The notes under the pieces: model-generated
Told to the model about the DNA's origin: nothing
The model's database searches: none
The model's input: the letters and a program-made list of their open reading frames with translations, nothing else
Program-made: the position numbers and the translations under genes
Origin: Saprospiraceae bacterium
Lineage (GTDB): Bacteria; Bacteroidota; Bacteroidia; Chitinophagales; Saprospiraceae
NCBI GenBank assembly: GCA_013214355.1
Contig: JABSSL010000100.1
Coordinates: forward strand, 1 to 51,610
Direction of reading: 5' to 3'
DNA: 51,610 nt
Part shown: one piece after another, positions 34,432-43,600 of the stretch
How positions within the stretch are numbered: the stretch's first letter is position 1
Layout: each line of letters opens with the position of its first letter

Positions 34432-36744
34432 ATGAAGCTACGAGTCCGCATTTCGGTTTTAATGTCGCTATTGGTTCTTTTCCTACTGTCCCTATCCCAT
34501 CTTCAGTGCACGAGCAAGGTAGCTGCGCAGAGCGAATCCGAAAGCGCCCAGGAAATTAGCCGCCGAAATCTGCTCAATCAGTTAGCCCAAGTAGATTCCT
34601 TCTTAGTCGTTTATGATGAAAAGAGCTCCCAACCTTTTCCTGAGCTGTTAGCAGACATGCAGCTGGAGATCCGCCGAGGGGAAATGGTCCCCATCAGTAT
34701 TGTACCCGCTAAGGATGTACAGCTAGCAGACCTCCAACGTTTTCCTAGTCTGCTAATCGGTAATTGGAGTTCCCATACTTTAGTTCAGCAAATAAAGCAG
34801 TTTCTTCCTTTTACCTTCCAAGATCAGGGTCTGGAAGCGGCTGGTAAACATTTTACCGGTACGGAAATGGTCTTCAAGTTGTTCCCTTTCCCACATCCTC
34901 AAAATCAGCAAATGCCCTTATTCCTTTTAACGGGCAATGATGACGCCTCTATTCTTAAACACCTGCAGGGGCACAAAAACAATGGTTGGAGAGAATTATT
35001 GTGGCGCAGCTGGGGCTACGAATTGTATAATGATGGACAAGCTCAGCTACTGGGGTACCTATCTGATGAGAATTGGCAAATGGATAAGCAAATCCATTAC
35101 GATTTTTATCAAACCAAAGATACGCTAGCACAAACCCCTCATTTTACCTTTATTAATCAAAATACGTCTATTGACGAGGCTCGGGTTGAGGAGATTAAGA
35201 AACGTTGCGAAGCCCAGTACACCAGCGTGCTTAACTTTTTGGAGAAAAAAGATCCAAAGCTCCACCTCTCCTATCACATTTACCCGACCTCTGAAAGGAT
35301 TGGTCTGCAAATGAAAGACACCCACGAGGCACAGATCAAACTCGAAGAGCAGGAAATTCACGTAGTAGAAAGCCCTTGGTTTGGCGGGGCGGCGCAGCAT
35401 ATGGAGAATTATTTCCTATTGCGAGAAACCTTAGGAAAGCCCGCTACTTGGCCCATTGAGCAAGGACTAGTCACCTACCTGAATAAAAATTGGTTTGATC
35501 ATGGTTTCCAATACTGGGCCTCAAAACTACAGCAAGCTGGATTCCTACCGACACTTCGGACTTTGGGAAATGAGCAATGGTGGAAAGAATCTTCCGATCT
35601 AATGCGAGCCATTACTGGGGCTGCCCTGGTCGACTTTCTGATTGATCAATGGGGAAAAGAAAAGTTTCTAAAATCCTACCCCAAATTGCAGCTAAGTGAG
35701 TTGGGAAATGAGGATTGGGAAGAGGGATGGGCTTCATTTAAATCAAAGCAATATAGCCAGCGTAACAACCGAAAGACAAATACTGAGTTTGACTTTCAAA
35801 AGGGCTTCAATTTCGCCCACGAAGGCTATCGGATCTACAATGGCTATGGTTCAGCATTAGCCCACCAGTCCTTGCAACGGCTCCAGGACCTTAATTCCAA
35901 TGCCATTGCCTTAGTCCCTTATTCCTACATGCGAGACCCCAACATCCCGACCCATATCCCCATCGTGGAAGGACCAGGAATGGAAAACGATGAATCTACG
36001 ATCTTCTCTCACTACCACGCCAAAGAGCTCGGCATGAATACCCTGCTCAAGCCTCAGATTTGGCTTGGTCGGAGTTGGCCAGGGGATGTTTCCTTTGATT
36101 CAGCGGAAAAATGGGAAACCTTCTTTGAGTACTACGGGCGCTGGATGATCCACTATGCCCTCGTAGCAGAGATGCACAAAATGGACATGCTGTGTATTGG
36201 GGTAGAATTTGTGAAGGCGACGATCGCTCAACCGGAGCGATGGCGAAAACTGATTCAAAGTATTCGTGCCGTTTATTCTGGCCCGTTGACCTACGCCTCG
36301 AATTGGGGAGAAGAATTTGAACAATTGACCTTTTGGAAAGACCTAGACTACATTGGCTTGAATTGTTACTACCCGCTGGGTGATAAAGAAAAGGTGAGCA
36401 AAAAGGAACTCAACAAAGCCTTTAAATCCGTTATCAAAAAAGCCGAAGGCATCAGCAAGGCCGCCAATCGTCCTTTATTACTCACTGAGATTGGGTTCCG
36501 CAGCATTGAAGGCCCCTGGATGAATCCACATGCAGAAGCAGATGGAAGGAAGTTCAATGAAGATCATCAGGAATGGTGCTACGAAACTGTCTTCAAAACC
36601 ATTGAGAATAAAGACTGGATCCGCGGCATCTACTGGTGGAAGTGGCCCAGCTATCTAGACTATCGGGGTCGAGAAAACACCAGTTTCACTCCCAATCGTA
36701 AGAAGGCAGAGGCCATTGTACAGGATTATTTCAAGTCCTTGTAG
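34432..36744 (+). CDS. Exported two-part protein: unknown N-terminal region and GH113-like TIM barrel
   Basis: The ATG at 34432 gives 770 residues starting MKLRVRISVLMSLLVLFLLSLS. The signal peptide ends near a Cys (HLQC), so a lipid anchor is possible but the lipobox is atypical. Residues of about 450-770 form a glycoside hydrolase barrel resembling family GH113 (mannanase-like). The probable acid/base is E592 in IGVEF and the nucleophile E686 in LTEIGF, with IYWWKWP near the end. The first 420 or so residues are not a known module. A stretch at 310-349 (HVVESPWFGGAA...WPIEQGLVTY) recalls the second half of gluzincin peptidase domains, but HEXXH is missing. It follows the DUF1080 gene after a terminator-like hairpin, so it is probably a separate unit. 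The glycan substrate is not evident. Confidence 0.8.
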   Translation: MKLRVRISVLMSLLVLFLLSLSHLQCTSKVAAQSESESAQEISRRNLLNQLAQVDSFLVVYDEKSSQPFPELLADMQLEIRRGEMVPISIVPAKDVQLADLQRFPSLLIGNWSSHTLVQQIKQFLPFTFQDQGLEAAGKHFTGTEMVFKLFPFPHPQNQQMPLFLLTGNDDASILKHLQGHKNNGWRELLWRSWGYELYNDGQAQLLGYLSDENWQMDKQIHYDFYQTKDTLAQTPHFTFINQNTSIDEARVEEIKKRCEAQYTSVLNFLEKKDPKLHLSYHIYPTSERIGLQMKDTHEAQIKLEEQEIHVVESPWFGGAAQHMENYFLLRETLGKPATWPIEQGLVTYLNKNWFDHGFQYWASKLQQAGFLPTLRTLGNEQWWKESSDLMRAITGAALVDFLIDQWGKEKFLKSYPKLQLSELGNEDWEEGWASFKSKQYSQRNNRKTNTEFDFQKGFNFAHEGYRIYNGYGSALAHQSLQRLQDLNSNAIALVPYSYMRDPNIPTHIPIVEGPGMENDESTIFSHYHAKELGMNTLLKPQIWLGRSWPGDVSFDSAEKWETFFEYYGRWMIHYALVAEMHKMDMLCIGVEFVKATIAQPERWRKLIQSIRAVYSGPLTYASNWGEEFEQLTFWKDLDYIGLNCYYPLGDKEKVSKKELNKAFKSVIKKAEGISKAANRPLLLTEIGFRSIEGPWMNPHAEADGRKFNEDHQEWCYETVFKTIENKDWIRGIYWWKWPSYLDYRGRENTSFTPNRKKAEAIVQDYFKSL

Positions 36745-36764
36745 CCCCTGCCCTCTCCCACTGT

Positions 36765-38150
36765 TTATTGAGTTTTAGACTGAATCCAGTCTGAGATTAT
36801 GCTTAAGGCTGTGGGTGAGAAGGTCTGTTCTATTTGGCCATATTCACTCATTGCTCCTGTTTCACATTCTTGAAACAAATGGTTCAATTTTTCAATTTCC
36901 ACAATAGTAACATCCTTATTTCCAGCTTTTTCTAAAGCTTTTTTAATACCATCTTGATTCACATCTGCCAGCACTTGCAGATCTCTAGTTCCATTAAGAG
37001 AGAGCACGGGACAATCCTTAATCTTCTCCAACTCATCAGCAGGATTGTAGTTGTAAAAGAAGCGGCTCCAAGGGCTAGTCATTTGCGAGACTTGCTGTCC
37101 AATGAAAGCATCTAGGTCAGAACCTTCTGGCATCATCGACGCCATTACGGATCGAACGCCATTATAATGCTGAGCTAACTGAGCTTGCACCACCTCTAAA
37201 TCCTCATCGCTGGCAGCTAGGTCAATGGCTCGCTCGTTAAAAGCCATGAAAGCCTCCTCATCCGGCACCTCAAAAGTGCGCAAAGACTGAGCCTGCATCA
37301 AAGATAATTCCTTCCCGGAAACGCCCGTAGAGGCCAACAATACCATAAAGGCTAACTGTTTCGATCTTGCTACTACCATGGGCGCAATAATTCCACCTTC
37401 ACTGTGACCAATCAACCCAATTTTTGCTGCATCAATATCTGTGCGAGTAAGTAGGAATTGTACGGCACTTTCTACATCCGTAGCAAAATCAGCGGTGGTA
37501 GCTTTAGAATGATTCCCGGTCGATTGCGCCGTCCCACGATCATCGTAGCGCAGCACTGCAATGCCTTGGCGCGTGAGATGGTCTGCTAACACCAGAAATG
37601 GTTTATGACCAGCAATGGATTCGTTCCTGTCCTGTGGTCCGCTACCAGAAATAAGAATAGCTACAGGTGGCTTCTCTATATCCTTTGGCAAGGTCAGGGT
37701 CCCAGCTAGTTCGAGATTTGCACGCACATTTTCAAACCGAACCTCTTCTACCTGATACGGAAGGGGTAAAGAGGGTTCCTGCGGCCGCTTAAGCTTCCCA
37801 AGCTTTTTGGCCTTTCGGCCAAAGTGAAGTGGAAATTGACGCCCCGCTTGCAACCAAAACCCCAGCAAAGAATCCTGCTTCAATTGACCTTCGAACTGGG
37901 CTCGAAGATTAGTAAACTCTAGAGATAGTTTGAGTTCATTATAAGTAGTCTTGGCCACTGGCAGGCCAAAGGCTCCCTGATCAGGGCTGTCCAAAGTCGT
38001 TACCAGTCCCTGCTCAGCGTTTGAGATATGTAGCACCATACGTAGCTGGACGCCCTGCACCTTTAAAACCCCAAACCAGTCTCCCGTAATTTCACCAAAA
38101 CTTAATTTGGGAAGGCTTAATAAAGTCATTACAATCAATAATCGAGACAT
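36765..38150 (-). CDS. Secreted alpha/beta hydrolase
   Basis: The ATG at 38150 gives 461 residues with a signal peptide (MSRLLIVMTLLSLPKLSFG). The longer frame to 38258 has no such feature at its start. An N-terminal beta domain (about 20-130, DWFGVLKVQGVQLRMVLHI) precedes the hydrolase. The hydrolase has the oxyanion-hole strand LISGSGPQDRNE, nucleophile S250 in GHSEGG, D390 in GTRDLQV and H424 in KLNHLF. This layout is common in Bacteroidota exported hydrolases with esterase- or peptidase-like activity. The substrate is unknown. It converges on the GH113-like gene with only 20 nt between and no clear terminator. Confidence 0.9.
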   Translation of the reverse strand: MSRLLIVMTLLSLPKLSFGEITGDWFGVLKVQGVQLRMVLHISNAEQGLVTTLDSPDQGAFGLPVAKTTYNELKLSLEFTNLRAQFEGQLKQDSLLGFWLQAGRQFPLHFGRKAKKLGKLKRPQEPSLPLPYQVEEVRFENVRANLELAGTLTLPKDIEKPPVAILISGSGPQDRNESIAGHKPFLVLADHLTRQGIAVLRYDDRGTAQSTGNHSKATTADFATDVESAVQFLLTRTDIDAAKIGLIGHSEGGIIAPMVVARSKQLAFMVLLASTGVSGKELSLMQAQSLRTFEVPDEEAFMAFNERAIDLAASDEDLEVVQAQLAQHYNGVRSVMASMMPEGSDLDAFIGQQVSQMTSPWSRFFYNYNPADELEKIKDCPVLSLNGTRDLQVLADVNQDGIKKALEKAGNKDVTIVEIEKLNHLFQECETGAMSEYGQIEQTFSPTALSIISDWIQSKTQ

Positions 38151-38320
38151 GTATTTGTATTTGCAGCCATACCTCTTCCAGGCTTGTGCATTTGCAAAAG
38201 CAGTCGAAAGGAAAGCTATGTAAGTGAAAATGTAATTCAGAAGTGGTTGCCTAGGCAACAGGCTGTCGATATTAGCCTAAAAGGTAGGTGAGGATCACCT
38301 TGATATTAGTCATTGGGGGC

Positions 38321-38926
38321 TCATTGCACGTATTCATTGTCCTCCTGCAATGCTTTGTCAATATTGCGGATACGAGCACCATAGAAGCGCATGGTGAAGA
38401 ATACAAATAGTAGAATAAAGGCAACACCAAAAGGCAATCGGTACCAGACTCCTGCATCTTCCAGTATATCCTTGCCCCCCATAATTTTGGCCAAGGGTGG
38501 AATCACCAGTACCATAGTACTCAAGCCCAAAACATAGGCATAGCGATGCATCTTCGAGAAAAATCTTTTCATCCGGTTAAAGTCATCTAGCGTCTGTTGG
38601 TAGGTATTTTCCGTGATATTGATCCTACTGACCCAATGATTTAATTTCCGCAAGGAAAGTATGGGTAAGATGATCATAATGATCGCTGAGAGAATGCCGG
38701 TAGTCAAACTCAGTGGCTCATCCAATCGCTGAATGTTGAATAAAATGTATCCGCTGAAGCCAAAACAGATCACAGACCCAATCAGCTCCGGGATTAAGAT
38801 GGCATTCACTTGCCGTCTATACTTTTGCTCCATCATATCTAATATTTGTTGATGAGTTAATTGATGTTTTTCCTCTACCTGATCACTGAGATCGGACCAG
38901 AGTGCTTTCATTTCATCTAGTTCCAT
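38321..38926 (-). CDS. Four-TM membrane protein co-encoded with a sigma factor
   Basis: This 201-residue protein has an N-terminal cytoplasmic helix (MELDEMKALWSDLSDQVEEK). TM pairs lie at about 43-64 and 74-92, then 128-146 and 165-182. Its ATG overlaps the end of the sigma-factor gene by 14 nt, so the two are translationally coupled. That position, plus the N-terminal cytoplasmic helix, suggests a membrane anti-sigma factor (inference). It lacks zinc-binding or FecR motifs. Confidence 0.78.
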   Translation of the reverse strand: MELDEMKALWSDLSDQVEEKHQLTHQQILDMMEQKYRRQVNAILIPELIGSVICFGFSGYILFNIQRLDEPLSLTTGILSAIIMIILPILSLRKLNHWVSRINITENTYQQTLDDFNRMKRFFSKMHRYAYVLGLSTMVLVIPPLAKIMGGKDILEDAGVWYRLPFGVAFILLFVFFTMRFYGARIRNIDKALQEDNEYVQ

Positions 38927-39425
38927 AGCGATCTACTTTTGATTGATTAAGCATTTGGGCTTTCAGCTTCTTTCTGATCCGTGACAGTCGAGTCGCAATG
39001 TTAGTCACCGTCAAACCGGTGATACTAGCCATTTCCTCATAGCTACGATCTTCCAAGAAGAGCAGAATAATCCCTTTTTCTAAGTCATTCAGCTGTTCGA
39101 TTTGCTGATACAATTGACGAATCCGTTCTTCCTGCACTGGATCTTTTCGGTCCGTATATTGCAGCACCCAATCGATTTCCTTTGTTTTCGCCAATTTTTT
39201 GTCTTTCCGCAGCATCGTGATCGCCGTATTCAAAGCAATCCGATAGATCCAGGTACTCACCTTGGCCTCCCCCCGAAACTTATCATAAGCCGTCCATAGT
39301 TGCGCCACGATCTCCTGATAGAGATCCTTCTGATCCATAGCATTGCGGGCATAAATGGAGGTAATCTTGAAGATTACTCCTTCATGCTCCTTAATCAATT
39401 GTATGAATCTGTCCTGTTGCTGCAT
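38913..39425 (-). CDS. ECF-type sigma-70 factor
   Basis: This protein of 170 residues has region 2 (ITSIYARNAMDQKDLYQEIVAQLW, KFRGEAKVSTWIYRIALNTA) and region 4 (LNDLEKGIILLFLEDRSYEEMASITGLTVTNIATRLSRIRKKL, one contiguous helix-turn-helix). It differs from the FecI-like factor at 22450 and belongs to the group encoded with small membrane proteins. The ATG at 39425 diverges from the exported-protein run that begins at 39622, about 200 nt away. Control of that run is possible but unproven. Confidence 0.9.
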   Translation of the reverse strand: MQQQDRFIQLIKEHEGVIFKITSIYARNAMDQKDLYQEIVAQLWTAYDKFRGEAKVSTWIYRIALNTAITMLRKDKKLAKTKEIDWVLQYTDRKDPVQEERIRQLYQQIEQLNDLEKGIILLFLEDRSYEEMASITGLTVTNIATRLSRIRKKLKAQMLNQSKVDRYGTR

Positions 39426-39576
39426 TATGCCAGTTTGGTGGTTAAATGGGTATGAATTAGTAGGTTATCCGTACCCAATACCAAGCTTCTATTTTTCAAT
39501 TTTTGCCCTATTAGTCGTAGCAATCCCAGAAAAATCACACCTAAGTTTGATTTTTTTGAAAAAAATTCACCTTTCC

Positions 39577-39610
39577 CCGGTTACCTTTTTTCTTCTCATA
39601 CGATTAACTA
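39577..39610 (+). repeat. Upstream motif copy 1 (CCGGTTACCTTTTT...ACGATTAA)
   Basis: It lies just upstream of the 303-residue protein gene. It shares CCGGTTACCTTTTT and CTCAYACGATTAA with 40578-40609, upstream of the next gene. TACCTTTT within it resembles a -7 element. It could be a promoter or operator common to both genes. Confidence 0.55.
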
Positions 39611-39621
39611 CAAAAAATGTA

Positions 39622-40533
39622 ATGAAAATAGGTCAATTAAACGCGCTCACATTCTCTGCTTTAGTTTGGTTAATCGGTTGTCCCCAAAATCTATTCGCAC
39701 AAATGTCTAAGCAGGCTCTCCTTTCCTATCTGGAGACACCTTTTGCTGCAATACCCCAAGCATGGGTAGAGCTAAGCTTTGCACAGGCACTGAATTTAAC
39801 TCAATCACTGATGACAGCTGAGACGATTGACAAGCCCGATAGACTAATTAATCTAATGACTAAGAAGGCTTTGGACAGTTCAGAAAGCGACCAAGAAGTT
39901 TACCTAGAAACACTGTTTAATCCCATTCTCCAAGCGACGCCAAAGGCAAATTATTCCGTTTGGAAAGCCTGCAGTAAATTTCCCAAATCTGTCTATTCAA
40001 ACAATACCCAACTACACCTTCAGAAATATTTACTTACTCAACCTCAATATCTAGACAAATGGTTATTGCTTACCGGTTTTGCTACGGAAGACCCAGTGCC
40101 AATTCTCCAAGTATTGGAGGCACAAAAAAATCGTTCGATCCAGCAAGCCGGTAAGCTGGCTTTAGTACGGATGGGAGATGAGAGCAAGACCAAATCCTTT
40201 TTAAAAGCGATCAAACGGATACCACTGGGAGACGACTTCGTCTACAATATTGCTCCCCTAGCCATTTATACGCGCAATAAAAAAGCAATCCGGTATCTCG
40301 TCGATATCATCATTGAAAATCATGGTAAATGCCATCCCGCAGATGCAGAAACTAGTGGTCAGATTAGCTGCAGCTACCGACTGGTGGAACTGCTAAGTCC
40401 AATCCTTCTAGAAACTCCAGAAGAAATGGAAAAAGAGTTCTCCAGTGCGGATGCAAAAGAACAGTTAAACGCCGTGATAAAATGGCTAAAAGCAAATAGG
40501 AAGCGACTGCAAATAGATCGCGAATATTTATAG
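39622..40533 (+). CDS. Exported helical-repeat (HEAT-like) protein
   Basis: The ATG at 39622 gives 303 residues. The frame is open about 90 codons further upstream but without a signal sequence there. The signal peptide MKIGQLNALTFSALVWLIGCPQNLFA is followed by an all-helical protein. Its middle (about 150-240, PVPILQVLEAQKNRSIQQAGKLALVRMG...AIKRIPLG) reads like HEAT repeats. No enzyme motif is visible. It is the first gene of the exported-protein run. The same 32-nt motif precedes it and the next gene, so the two are probably regulated together though transcribed separately. Confidence 0.72.
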   Translation: MKIGQLNALTFSALVWLIGCPQNLFAQMSKQALLSYLETPFAAIPQAWVELSFAQALNLTQSLMTAETIDKPDRLINLMTKKALDSSESDQEVYLETLFNPILQATPKANYSVWKACSKFPKSVYSNNTQLHLQKYLLTQPQYLDKWLLLTGFATEDPVPILQVLEAQKNRSIQQAGKLALVRMGDESKTKSFLKAIKRIPLGDDFVYNIAPLAIYTRNKKAIRYLVDIIIENHGKCHPADAETSGQISCSYRLVELLSPILLETPEEMEKEFSSADAKEQLNAVIKWLKANRKRLQIDREYL

Positions 40534-40577
40534 TTGATGAAGCCGTTCTGACTTAAATTAAAAGTATTTAGCCTAGA

Positions 40578-40609
40578 CCGGTTACCTTTTTGCATCTCAC
40601 ACGATTAAA
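40578..40609 (+). repeat. Upstream motif copy 2 (CCGGTTACCTTTTT...ACGATTAA)
   Basis: This is a near-identical copy of 39577-39610, about 50 nt before the ATG of the 1601-residue protein. The shared block is about 32 nt with four to five mismatches. Confidence 0.55.
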
Positions 40610-40659
40610 GGTAAAGATCCACTTTGGATTTATCTAAAATTGGAAACAAACGACTAAAA

Positions 40660-43600
40660 ATGCGCTCTCTAATCATCAATGGCTTAAGCATGGCTATGTG
40701 CTTGCTCATATGGAGTTACAGCATGGCTACGGAAGATAGTACGGCAAAGTATTTGCCGGCGATCAATGCTCTAAGCCTTCATCCTGAGCCCACTATCATC
40801 CCTACTTATTGGTCTCATCTACAAAGCCAGTCCATAACGCTCTCTAAGGAAGAATGGACTGCTGCTGAACAGTGGGTTCAGGATTATCTTGCTTTCACAG
40901 AAGGAGGTCTGGACACGATACCATCTCAACAAGGTGGAGGGAGTATAGGAGGACTCTTAGACAATGAGATCGAACTAATCCAGAAGGCCAGAGCTGTTAT
41001 CGATAAAGTCAAAGTAGCAGGTAACTTCATTACTAGATTGACCGGTCAGGATCTAGTCCAACTTCCGATTGGTCTCCATCAGAAAATGGGGAGCGTTGCT
41101 TATACGATGGGGATTTCCAGTATTGAGTTGCACCCTACCCATGCACAACTGGAGATATTCTTAGAAATCGATGCCCCTAATTTGGCGGTACCACTTTTAT
41201 TTTCAGCCACTGACGTCAAATTCTCTGCGACGGGAGGCATTTTGCCTGGCGCAACACTATCCTTACTGGGTAACATACCTATCGAGATCGTCCCCAACAG
41301 GTCTGCGCTGGTTTTGATGAGGGGGGAAAGAAATGCCCACGGAGAAATCACGGGCGGGACTTTCGTGAGTATAGATTGTGATGGATTCCAAGCATTGGGT
41401 TTGGATGGTATTGTTGAATTTAGTCGCTCCTGGTTAAAACCTGCTGTTGATAATGGTCAAAATAAAGTAAGTGGCCGGATTGCCACAGTTATATCCGATT
41501 GGGAAGATATCCTTCTTGAGATTGATTTAGATGACTTCGTCATCAACAAACTAGAGGATGTCATCTGGAGGGTGGATCGTGCTGTCTTTGATTTTAGTGA
41601 TTGGCGCAACGCTAGCGGGATAAAGTTCCCGATCAATGGCTATGATCCTCCCCTATCGGATGAACGCTGGCAAGGATTCTACATTAAAGAATTTAGTGTT
41701 GAAATCCCTAGAAAACTTACTGGGGTTGATTCGAGTTTGCTGATTCAGGGGAAAGATGTCATCATTGACAATATGGGTTTTACAGGACAAGCCTTGGCTA
41801 CTCCGATTCTTTCCCTAGAGAACGGAGACTTGGGAGGCTGGGCATTCTCGATAGATACCTTTGGCATTAGTGTGATCGCCAATCAAGTCGAATCTGTCGC
41901 ATTTAATGGTTTAGTACATGTTCCTCTTGCAAAAGCCAAGGAGAATGAAGAAAACCAAACCCTATCAGCCAGAGATTGCCTCCGCTATGATGCCTATATG
42001 CAGCAGAACAACGACTATTTCTTCTCGGTTTCCCCAGATAGAACTTTAGCTGTGGACATTTGGCAAGCAGAGGTGGGGTTTGATTCCTGTAGCTATCTGG
42101 ACATTGCCCAGGTAGAAGACAACTTCATCATCACAGCCCACCTGCATGGCTACGCCACCATTGATAACCAACAATCCTCTAGCATTGGAATACGAGCAGA
42201 TTCTATCCATTTCCAAGGCGTAGAGCTGTCCAATCAAGCCCCCTATTTTCATCCCGGCTACTGGTCTTTCCCTAGTATCAGTCCAAACTTTGGGGCCTTC
42301 GCACTGACCTTGGAGGATATTGGTCTATATCCGTCCAATGAGCAAGGAACAAGCGTTGAATTGGGCTTCGGTGCCCTTATCAGTTTATCGCCGTCTAACA
42401 ACATGGGAATGACGGCCTGTGGAGGATTTGCCTTCCAGGGGGAGTTGGTGCAGAATAATGGCCGTCAGCGTTGGCAGTATACGGGGATGCGGGTCGATGA
42501 TGTCTTTGTAAATGTTTCAGCTCCCGGTTTTGGCGTGCAGGGTGGGCTAAGTTTCTACGAAGATGATCCTAAATTCGGTCAGGGATTCAGGGGAATGGTA
42601 GCGGCCTGGTTTAGGGGGGTCAACGATCCCGGTGGAGGACTACCACTTAATTCAACGAATAACACTTCTTGTCTGGCTAACATACCGGATGCCTCCTGGG
42701 GGATCACCGCGATGGGACAATTCGGGACAGTAGATGACTTCGATTACTTTATCGTAGATGCCCTAATAGACTTAGGAAATGGGATTCCCATCCTATCCGA
42801 AGCTGTTAAATTGAAGTCATTTGGTGGAGGGGTATATAATCGGATGTCGAGAGAGGAGGATACCGCTGCGGCCTTAGAGGATGCCATGGAACGACCTGCC
42901 TTAGTCATTCCTCCACTTGGCAGTAGTCTCAGCGGTTTGCAGTACTACCCAGACCGTTCTGCAGGTTTAGGAATCAAGGCCACCGTGCTCCTTGCCGCCA
43001 AGAAAGAGAAGGCCTTTAATGCCAATGCCAATTTCGAGATCATATTCAATTCCAGTGGTGGTTTATCACAGATCAGCTTTTACGGTACTGCAAAATTCAT
43101 GCAGGAGATCTCTTTTGATCCTCCTGCCTTCGAAGAAAACCCGGAATTTCCACCCCCAGCTATAGCCTCGATGTCCGCGTATCTGGCACTAGATATGAAT
43201 TTTGAAGAATGGGAGTTAGATGCCAGCATGGCCGTTTTCCTCAATGCCGGGGCGGGTGTAATCAGAGGGTCTGGTCCCAATGATAAGATGGGTTGGGCAA
43301 ATTTATATCTCTCAAAAAATAATGGCTGGCACCTGAAAGCAGGTGAACCCGCTATGGAAAAACGCAATGGCATTACCATCGGCATTCCGAAGGTGGCTGA
43401 AAATTTAGTGAAGTTAAATTGTTACCTGATGATGGGCACGCATGAGATTCCGGGAATCCCACCCATCGAATCGGAATTGATGGCAAGGATCATGCAATAT
43501 GACCAGAATTCTACCTCAGTCGGCAGTCGTCCGTCCGCAGTATCGCAAGGAGGGGGCTTTGCCTTCGGTGCAACCCTGGACATTAATACCGGAGAGCGTA

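Noticed and set aside
39355-39621. N-terminal extension of the HEAT-like protein by about 90 residues
   Set aside because: It overlaps the divergent sigma-factor gene and the upstream motif. The ATG at 39622 begins a good signal peptide.
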